From the NCBI GenBank assembly GCA_030704615.1, contig CM060731.1, positions 39,310,001 to 39,374,000 on the forward strand: DNA of 64,000 bases, given 5' to 3'. This DNA comes from Takakia lepidozioides (Eukaryota; Streptophyta; Takakiopsida; Takakiales; Takakiaceae). The translations under genes were made by a program, and so were the position numbers. Each line of letters opens with the position of its first letter. Position 1 is the first letter of the stretch. This document shows, in pieces, positions 56,112 through 64,000 of the stretch. The notes under the pieces were generated by a model. That model saw only the letters and a list, made by a program, of their open reading frames with translations. It did not search any database and had not been told where the DNA came from.

Positions 56112-57260
56112 TCACTTACTATGGAGTCGGTCTACAAAATCTATTTTCCTGGCAAGGGACATGTTGTTTCCATCATCATTTTTTATGAATGGAACTGCCT
56201 GAAGAGGGTGCAACAGACCTTTGTCGATTCTGACTTGTAAAGTGGACAACCTCCCACGAACACAACGAAGCTCAGCAAGCAGATGTTTGCGCATTGTTTC
56301 ACTCTCATTGCCAAGAAGCGACAGGGACTTCATCTCAGATTCAATTGATGAAACATCCGACGGCTCCTGCGGACCACGCTGGGATGATGCTAAGCACTCC
56401 GTAGGCTCTGCTAGATTCACAACTTCCTCCTCTGCATCAATATCTGGAAGTTCCGATTTCATCAACATGTCAAGACCTCCATGAATGGTCCCGAGCTTTG
56501 TGCCACAGAGCTTCACAATAAGCCCTTCCTTCAGATTTGGCTTCATCAAATGAAGAATGCGGATTTGATGTTTGCACAAGTTACCCTTCAAAGCCCATGA
56601 ACAATCACAACAAACCAAGGTGGTTGCAGGTGCATAGATTGTGTAGCTTCGACCGGCCGTTTGAACACTATCCACAATCGCCGGATGACCAGGAACAGTG
56701 GGCAAATGAACATTGACGTCAGGGATCTCCCTCGCAGTCCAAACAACATTGCTGATAAATTCCTCCTGTCGTACATTCTTTTTGAAGCCTTTCGATTTCA
56801 AGTTATCTCTATACCAATAGTGGGTTAGAACAGGACCCACGAGTTTGCTGATCAGCCAATCAATTTTACTGCCATCAAGCCTTTGCTTTCCCGAGCGTAA
56901 ACGAGCCTTCAAATTTCCGTGCCAAGATTCAATTGCGGCATTAGTATCCTGACTTGCATGGGGAATATTACGAGCCCTCGTGATCCACATGCTCAGTTTT
57001 GGGACCCATTCCATTCTGATGTAATGTAGGAAGTCACGCGCAAGTAGATAGGAATAATGCAAATCTTCCAGTCGCTCCAACGCCCACTCTTCTGGGGTGA
57101 CTCCCACACAGGCGTTAATGCCGTACATTACGTCGCCAAGCTGTTTCAAAACAGCATTGCGAGTGTATGGATCGGGCATCTTACGCCACGAATGTTTCAG
57201 CCAAGCGCGGCGAACATGCCAAAAGCATAGAAATATCGCTACGTCCCCAAACGATTCCCT
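56112..57260 (-). pseudogene. MULE transposase C-terminal half with SWIM zinc finger
   Basis: A 386-residue open frame (to a likely acceptor TGCGTGCAG near 57257) contains FLCFWHVRRAWLKHSW, the post-catalytic block of Mutator-like transposases, NAAIESWHGNLKARL, and a SWIM zinc finger (C-x-C followed ten residues later by C-x-H: CDCSWAL..LCKHQ). The C-terminal 130 residues are Ser/Glu-rich. The DDE catalytic half should be upstream (right of 57260), but 57290-58200 shows no coding sequence, so the gene is truncated. It is on the opposite strand from the Ulp1 exons. Confidence 0.75.
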
Positions 57261-57269
57261 GCACGCACG

Positions 57270-58200
57270 CACATCAAGAGGTAGCCTATACTATATGCGC
57301 ACACAAATGCATGCATATGGAGGAATGTATGCGTGCATACAAATTTTAGATATGCATAGGAACAATTTTATATGCACAACACTTAAATAAGGGTACCAAA
57401 AATAAAAATAAAAATTGTGATTCATCTAATCTTAGGGTCCATAGTCAAAATATCAAAGGACGGAATAAGAATATTCTATATAAAATATTCCATATTCATT
57501 GTATTATTATTCCACATGGGTGAGTGTAGGAATGGGAGAGGAACATGTTGCTTTTATGGCTTTCCAACATGAGAAAAAAGGTCAAAAAAATTAAAAAGTG
57601 ACGAGGCACGGCTCCTTGTTAGATACAAATGGTGAAGGTACGGGCTCTTCCAATGGTGGGAGTCTAGTTTGAAGTTCAGAATGGAGCAATGCTAAGGGAA
57701 TGCTAGGGAGCTTGACAATGCTAGGGAGCTTGTTACATAGGTTTTGCAGTATCTATATATCTATCTTCTGAAACATTTTTATTTTACAAAAACATAATGT
57801 CCATCAGAGATAGAACCCACAACCTATCGGGTATCAAGCCTAGTTCATACCACTACACTACCCATTCAGACTTGAAACACTAATGAAATGAAACACTAAT
57901 GAGATAAAGATAGTCACCCTGTGTGTACATAACATGCCACAATACTCATAAGGGTTGATCTTACTAATGATGAAATTTGATAGTGCTGAAGTGCATGTCG
58001 AACTTGCATTCAGGTAAAGGGATCTATGAAATGCAGTAGAGATCTATGTACAAACTATTACATAGATAAATCAAATGACATGAAGATAACATGAAATCTG
58101 ATTTCAACTTGCCCCATTTGTTTTACCTTACACTAGAGAGAAATACATGTATCATAAAAAATAACAAAAAATTCGGACTGACAATGAGGACAATGTATTG
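57270..58200. other. AT-rich spacer, no gene except a SINE-like unit
   Basis: No open frames with recognisable domains. A tRNA-like unit lies at 57795-57872. A direct duplication 'aatgctaggg-a-gcttg' is seen at about 57690-57735. Confidence 0.5.
57795..57872 (-). repeat. tRNA-like SINE head
   Basis: On the minus strand an A-box-like TAGTGTAGTGGTATGAAC is followed, after about 22 bases, by a B-box-like GGTTGTGGGTTCTATCTC. No proper acceptor stem is formed. Confidence 0.5.
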
Positions 58201-58220
58201 TATATGTAATTTCTAATTAC

Positions 58221-61200
58221 CTACATAACATCATCAGCTGATACTTCATCATCCGTGTCATAAGCCTGTGATTCAGAGGCATACACATCCATGAAAGCCT
58301 CAACTCTACGCAACCTATCCACGGATTGTCCAACAATAGCTGCTCTTCGGTCAAACAACAGATCATTGGAAAGACCTACATCACGTTGTTGATGTATTGA
58401 ATGCAAAGCTTGGGATTCGACATACGAAGGTAGATAAAACGATGAAAGAGGACTTTGGGGTAGACTATCGTAGATGGTCCGCACAATCCCATCACTGCAT
58501 CACACATACATGTATACTTATGTTAACAAATCAAATGGGAATGGTTTGCTTTGCAAATAATATAGAGATTGCAACAAAGGGAATGGAGGCGAGACATACT
58601 CACTAGGAAGTACTGCCGAGATGAAGACCAAGCTTGCGCGCCACCTTAGGAGCGGGGGGTTCCAACAAACTCACAGGACGTTGAATGGTTGGAGTTACCA
58701 CAGATGAAACCAAAACGGGTTGAGTATTTTGAAGTGCAGAGAGACGTGCTGCATACAACGTCTGGTCCCCCTCAAGACCAAATACGTGACGTCCAGACTC
58801 GCGGGCAGCAATAAATGTAGAACCTGCAGGAAAAAAACATGCAATGATGATATTATATCGGATAACAGTTAATGATCATGAATCAGCTCAGAAGATTTTA
58901 ATTACAAAATGGAGACCAATGCAAACCTGTGCCAGCTGTGAGATCCAAAATGCGGGAGCCAGGAGGTGAGCATGTCTCCAACAACACTTGCATGAAGGCG
59001 GGACTACGGTCTCGCGCACCCCTCCAGGCTTGTTGAGGAGTTTGCATGGGTAGTGCAACATCTGGAATGTGGTTGTAGATGGCATCCAACTCAACAGGGT
59101 CTGCAAGGGGGTCCACAACTTTGCCAGACTCACGCAGTTTGAATAGTCCTCCTTGCTTGGTGAGGACATGGGCGTGGAAGAACATGGTCTGTTAGACGTG
59201 CCATTTCCACAAAAACAGTGCACCCGGATGGTTTAATAATATGTATGAGAGTAGGAAGATGAAACATCAAACAATGAGATATTGAAGAGGGATGATTTTT
59301 ACCTTTCCTGTCTGAGTGTGTAGAGGGGTGGTATTGATGCAAGTATATTTCCTTGATAATACGGAAATAGAGCTGCCCCTGGAGTAAGAAAAGAGCTCCA
59401 ATGCAAAGGAATCATCGGAGCCCTGCAAGAACACCAAGCATCCATTGTCATCCAACAGGTCATTAGCAATGGAGAATGCATACTCCCAATACCGTTTATC
59501 AAAAGCATTTCAGAGGCAGGAGATCCACAATGAACCATTTCAGGGAGGAACCTGTACACCATCCAAACAGCCCTGTACAGGCATTCCTGTTGGGCAGTCC
59601 ACGATGATCATGTCCACAGCCACAGGCACGCTTTTTCCATCCACAACACTAGACCAAGTTCCTGGCAACTGCAAACAACATACAGAAAATGTAGGAGTCA
59701 ATAGCCGGATGATGAGGATATAAAAACATCGAAGAATTCCTTACATTCAAGTTTGTTTGTTGGGGGAAACTCACATTTTTTAAGAACTCCATGAGCTCTT
59801 TCAAGGTCGCATCAGGAGATGTACTTGAGGCCTCCACCATATCAATGAAATGAGTAGGCATGATCTTCATGCGATACATGCTAGGTGCACCACCAGAAAA
59901 TGACACTGCACTGTAAGGATGTTCGCCTGCCTTTGGCTTGTTTCCTCGAGTAGTAGGTGCAGGCACTACAACCAACTGATTTGAAGGATGTGAAGAACTA
60001 CCAATAGGACCAGCAATAGAAGCCACACCTGCATTGACATCCGCACCTTTTCTTTTTCGTGATTTGCGTTTTGGTACACCCACAACGGCAGGGACCACTT
60101 GGGCTACAGCGTCAGCGGCCTGTGTAGCAATCTGTTCTGCATGCTCCAGATCAAGAACAGGGACTTCAGTGGAGATACCCCCTTCATCACTCACTGACTG
60201 CCTGCGAACACATTCCTTATGAAGTCCCATTTCTGCATAGGGGATAGTACCCTTGGGCATATCCAAATACCAACCCCCCCTTCCCGGTGTTCCACACCCC
60301 AATCTTCCTCAATTGCAGGTGTGTACATGGAAGCTTGTTGAGCACCAAACTTCCAGGCCATCAAAACTTGGGCTCAGCCTTAAGTCGATCACTCGGTACA
60401 AGCACAAATCTCATGTACCTAAAATACAAACACATTCAAAGTTATTGTGGAGACAAATATTTATGCAACCTGTTCAACAATTGAACAAGCACATTAAGAA
60501 ACATGTATATCCCAATGTACTAGAAAAATACTTGAAGCATAGACATTTTTGACTTACAAGGTGTATACACTATCCATGTACAATGCAATGGAAAGATGGT
60601 ACCTGAATAAAATCCGTCTCACCACCTTCTCCCCACCTGTTTGTTGTTCCCAATCATTGCCTCTGAATGGCCCCTTTGGCAATGAGAACTCTCTATGAAA
60701 CAACTCATTGAAATGAGTCATCTTCCATGTATCCATGTAGTCTCCCAGACTCTCACTCTCTCCTTCCTCCAAGGCAACATGAAATTGGCCAAGCTGAGTG
60801 GTGTACAAGGCAAACTGAGCCAAGGCAACCTTGCGAAGCTGCCAGAAAATACAGTCAGTTAAATAACTATGTTAATGTGTCATCAACAAAATGAATTAAT
60901 TGCATTGAGAAGATAGTGATTGTATATGTACCTGCCACCAAAAAGTCCTTCTATTCAGCCAAGGATCAAGTGTTGGCCCACTGATAGGCCCGGGTGGAAA
61001 AAAATTACGGTCGTGAAGTGTTTGGTCTCCATTCCATATATGTAGCCATTCCACCTTTTCTTCAGGATCCACCCGGGCGGTAGCAATGTTCACCATTTTC
61101 TCTTGGGTCATTTCCTCTGATCCTGCCTTTACACGTGACCAATGCAGTTTAAGTTCTTGGAGAAACCCCTCTCCAAGGGTTGGATCAGCAATAGGAAGCA

Positions 61201-62382
61201 ACTTCACAAGCTGACTCTTGTGTTGCTCCCTTGCTTTCAATCCAGCCTGTCTCATTGTATCTTCAAGGCCCTCTTGACTCTTTGGCCCCTCAGCAAGTTT
61301 GTAAGCTTCCCCCGCCATGCGTTGGGCCTCAACAATATCATGCTGCCAAAAGAACCAAAACAGTTCATAACATGAACCAGAGGTGAATCTTGTCTATGGA
61401 TGCAAAGAATGAAACTTGGTTAAGACATGATGTTACCTTGTACAAAATCTCTGTCATTGCATGGACTGTCAGGTTATACCAAGTCTTTCCTGCTTTCTTG
61501 ATGCATTCGTCGTATTGCTCTTTCCTCAATACATTCTTCCATTCAGAGACAGGTGTAAGGCCAATCATATTGACCTTGCAAACCAAGTGCACAAATTTGG
61601 ATGTAACATGTGCCCTCTCTGTTGCCCTGCACATATAAAATATGATCATTAGAAAGAAGATGTGTATATGTACATCCATTGAGCAAGAACATGACAACAT
61701 TGAACATGAAAGTAAATGAAGAATAGAAAGAAACTCACACATTCACTCCATCCATGATGGACCTGAGGGAACCACGATTTTCAATGTCCGCATTGAGCAC
61801 CCAACTTGTCACACAGACATGTCTTGACAAGTTGGCCCCATGAACTTCATTGATATAGGGATACCATGCTTGAAGCCTATGATTCCCATCCCAGACATGA
61901 AACATCTTCCCCCGAAGATGATGCAACTTTGGCTTGGACTCAAGATACTTCTCAAACTCATCATTGACTGTTTTCCAATGACTATCCCATGTAGAGATGA
62001 TATCAGGACCTACATCTATAGTAGATCCATCAATCCCCTCAACAGAAACATAGAACACGGCTGCTCCTGGATGGTATCCAGAATAGAAGTCTCCTCTAAG
62101 CTTTAGGATGTCGTTGGCAAGGGCGGGCCTAACAACCTGCATAGAAATCATGCGACACAATGGAATGTCCATAACTCCATCCTCAATGAGGAGGGACCTG
62201 AAAGTTACATTCAGATCTTGTTTCTTTTCCAGAATAATTGCCTGTTTGGCATCTAGAGAAAGAGGATCACTAGATGTTGTATCCTCTTCATACTCATCTG
62301 CCCCCCAATTCCCTGCATCAATGTCGTCAATAATGGTTGCAAGCGTCCCGGCCTCCACAGCTTCAGTTGTAGTAGTAATTTC
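58221..62382 (-). CDS. Multi-exon gene: ParB-like domain plus beta-class N6/N4-type DNA methyltransferase
   Basis: Likely exons, all with GT-AG borders: 62382-61739, 61626-61437, 61342-60932, 60838-60558, 60418-59775, 59668-59303, 59188-58927, 58823-58604 and 58494-58221 (stop). Exon 1 ends its domain with KMFHVWDGNHRLQAW, the v-DG-HR-x-A core of ParB/Srx folds. The 59668-59303 exon has DMIIVDCPTG in the place of motif IV. The last junctions create ILDLTAGTGSTFIAARESGR followed by VFGLEGD, motif I of N6_N4 methylases (usual DPF-GSGTT...GIE). Order IV then I is that of the beta class. Exon 60418-59775 is out of frame at a T run and a C7 run (60274-60280), and the 59668-59303 exon also slips. 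Further 5' exons may lie to the right. Motif IV is not the usual DPPY, so activity is uncertain. Confidence 0.5.
61739..62382 (-). CDS. ParB/Srx-like exon of the methyltransferase gene
   Basis: This 644-base exon opens after an AG (GGAATTAG) and closes at GTGAGT. It encodes an acidic N-terminal stretch, then PLCRMISMQVVRPALANDIL, YHPGAAVFYVSVEGIDG and KMFHVWDGNHRLQAWYPYI. The last block matches the conserved DGxHRxxA core of ParB-type nuclease/CTPase folds. In bacteria and phages ParB-like domains are often fused or linked to N6/N4 methyltransferases, which supports reading this exon as part of the same gene. The similarity is short, so confidence is moderate. Confidence 0.45.
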
Positions 62383-62399
62383 CTAATTCCATAGACCAA

Positions 62400-62560
62400 A
62401 ACAGTTCAAGATGTCAGTGTATGAGAAGAGCACATGTGTGAATGTATAATATGTAAAAAGAGCAGTTCAGTGTCATGGTTGCATGAAGAAAACAAATGAA
62501 TTTGGATAGTCAACTAATTCCATGAATATCCTTGTCTTTCAAAGCTTACAACTTGGAGCA
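62400..62560. other. Presumed 5' region or first intron of the ParB-methyltransferase gene
   Basis: No coding sequence is recognised between the first visible exon (starting 62382) and the palindrome array at about 62600. Because that exon begins with a splice acceptor, at least one more exon must lie to the right. Confidence 0.35.
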
Positions 62561-62599
62561 GAATACAGGCCGAGCATCCCGACAGAGGACCTCCGACCA

Positions 62600-63760
62600 C
62601 CTACGCCGGCGCATATGACACATATGTGCAACCAACTCAAAATTTGACAAGATTTGAGGCCCTTGAAGAAATTTTTGCTCAAGGAGCTCCAAGCATATGC
62701 GCCGGCGCATACCATGGAAGGGAGGTTGTAGCCAAACATACAGGAGCACCTTGAAAGATCAAACTAGGCCTATGGAAGCATGTGGAGTTGTGGAGGTGGC
62801 AACGTAGAAGCTTTGAGATACTTGAATACTGTGATCAACCAAAATAGGGAAGGTTCCCCAAGCGTCTGCGCCGACGGAGGTGGCAGCCTCGACACTTTGG
62901 AGCTTACGTAACACAAGGAATATACAACAAAAAACCAAGCTCCAAGCATCTCCGCCGGCGGAGATGCTTGCATGAGGTTCCTGAAACCTAGGAGCTAAGC
63001 AAAAAAAGATTGTGCTCAATGGGTATGCGCCGGCGGATATGGCAGCCCAGCCCGCTCGGAGCATCAACAACTTATGAGAATGCGGAGAAACAAAAGAGAT
63101 GGAAGGGGAGAACTTCCTGAAATATGTGAGCAGCCCTGCTGCACGGGTCTGCGTTGACAGAGGTGGCAGCCTTGGCGCTTTGGAGCTTCCGTAACACAGG
63201 GAATATGCAAAAAAAACCAAGCTCCAAGTGTCTCCGCCGGCGGAGACGCTTGCAGGAGGTTCCTGAAACCTATGAGCTGAGCAAAAAAGAATGTACTCAA
63301 TGGGTATGCGCCGGCGGATATGCCAGCGCAGCCCACTCGGAGCATCAGCAACTTTTGAGCATGCGGAAAAACAAAGGAGATGGAAAAGGGGAGAACTTCC
63401 TGAAACATTTGAGCAGCCCTGCTGCACAGGTATGCGCCGGCGGATACGCCAGCCCAACCCGCTCGGAGCATCAGCAACGTATGAGCATGCAAAAAAATAA
63501 ACGGGATGGGAGTAGAGGAGCACTTCCTGAAACATGTGAGCATCCCAGCTCCAACGGTATGCGCCGGCGGAGGTGGCAGCCCAGCCCTTCCAAGCATCAG
63601 AAAAAACCAAGGGGAATGAGCTGTCTCCGCCGGCGGAGACGGTTGTGTGTATGTGTGGAGATTCGCAAACTTGTGAGAGTTGAAGTGACTTAGGCATCTG
63701 CGCCGGCGGAGGTGCTAGATTAGGAGCAGCTTGGTGGGGCTTATGCGATGGCGCATATGC
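62600..63760. repeat. Array of CGCCGGCG palindromes with about 284-bp period
   Basis: About 13 copies of a 16-20 base palindrome-like word centred on CGCCGGCG occur at about 62611, 62699, 62865, 62948, 63026, 63148, 63232, 63307, 63433, 63560, 63626, 63698 and 63744. Two flavours alternate: TCTCCGCCGGCGGAGA (perfect palindrome) and TATGCGCCGGCGGATAT. The triplet pattern at 62865/62948/63026 recurs at 63148/63232/63307, a period near 284 bp, with shared flanks such as 'gctcggagcatcagcaact' and 'ttcctgaaac-t-tgagc'. The long open frames here (minus 62759-63697) mirror the repeat. Confidence 0.85.
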
Positions 63761-64000
63761 CTAAGTGCTACAGCTTACCTTCTCCGTCCGCAGCTTGCCT
63801 CTACCACCACCACCACCAGCAACGCCTCCCCCTCGAGTGTCCTTCTTCCTCCCCATCGCCGCAACAGCTCGTTGCCTCGGGGTGGTATAGTATAAGGCCG
63901 AGATGCGGCGCCTCCGTCTCCTCTTCGCAACGGGAGTCTCCAGGGTGTAGAGACTAGAGACGTGTTAAGTGCTTGTGTAGTTTGTGTGTGTTTGTTTGGG

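Noticed and set aside
59299-59562. An independent 87-codon gene
   Set aside because: Most of it is the slipped frame of the methyltransferase exon at 59303-59668.
62759-63697. A 312-codon minus-strand frame and a 179-codon plus-strand frame
   Set aside because: Both lie in the palindrome array and repeat with its 284-bp period, so they are shadows of the repeat.
62600-63760. CRISPR-like array
   Set aside because: Repeat spacing is irregular within the 284-bp unit, the spacers are themselves repeated, and the DNA is eukaryotic.

Overview
The window is eukaryotic nuclear DNA from a repeat-rich streptophyte genome. Degenerate PLS-type pentatricopeptide (PPR) repeats point to a land plant, probably a seed-free one (fern, lycophyte or bryophyte); I cannot name the species, and a charophyte alga is not excluded. 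Almost everything here is mobile DNA or its debris. Two or three intron-bearing genes are visible. Many reading frames are broken. In the younger elements most breaks look like the loss of one base, often beside a short homopolymer, so some may be assembly errors rather than decay.

Layout. 1-5.5 kb: a minus-strand Ty3/gypsy chromovirus (gag, protease, RT/RNase H, integrase, chromodomain) with its 5' LTR at 4826-5544, abutting a minus-strand Helitron fragment. 5.9-9.9 kb: an AT-rich Helitron region (OTU protease, DUF6570, start of the Helitron N-terminal domain) with two possible RPA/OB-fold pieces. 10-17.7 kb: SINE-like repeats, a long interrupted inverted repeat, a retroelement gag remnant, a LINE remnant and a family of palindromic repeats. 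18-19.1 kb: a broken hAT-like transposase. 20.6-22.3 kb: a PIF/Harbinger-type MITE, a 91-bp tandem duplication and a tRNA-derived SINE. 23-29 kb: a minus-strand multi-exon gene for a seven-transmembrane protein, with LINE debris in one intron. 35.0-35.8 kb: a hAT-type MITE with an 8-bp target duplication. 36.6-38.1 kb: a TGTAACCC minisatellite. 38.9-53.7 kb: a broken PLS-PPR locus split by an 11.2-kb retroelement. 53.7-57.3 kb: Ulp1-like protease exons, GGGTTACA repeats and a SWIM-type MULE transposase fragment. 58.2-62.4 kb: a minus-strand multi-exon gene joining a ParB-like region to a beta-class N6/N4-type DNA methyltransferase region. 62.6-63.75 kb: an array of CGCCGGCG palindromes upstream of that gene.

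The two most interesting loci both concern DNA methylation. (1) The retroelement at 39741-50906 encodes gag, protease, a complete cytosine-5 DNA methyltransferase, RT/RNase H, a DDE integrase and a C-terminal PHD finger. Its terminal repeats are in a split order (A1 - body - B1 - A2 - B2), and a UAG inside pol has the tobamovirus-like readthrough context. If active, it would carry both a DNA-methylation writer and a chromatin reader. (2) The ParB + N6/N4-methyltransferase gene has an architecture typical of phages and prokaryotes, but lies in intron-containing eukaryotic DNA beside Ulp1 and MULE sequences.
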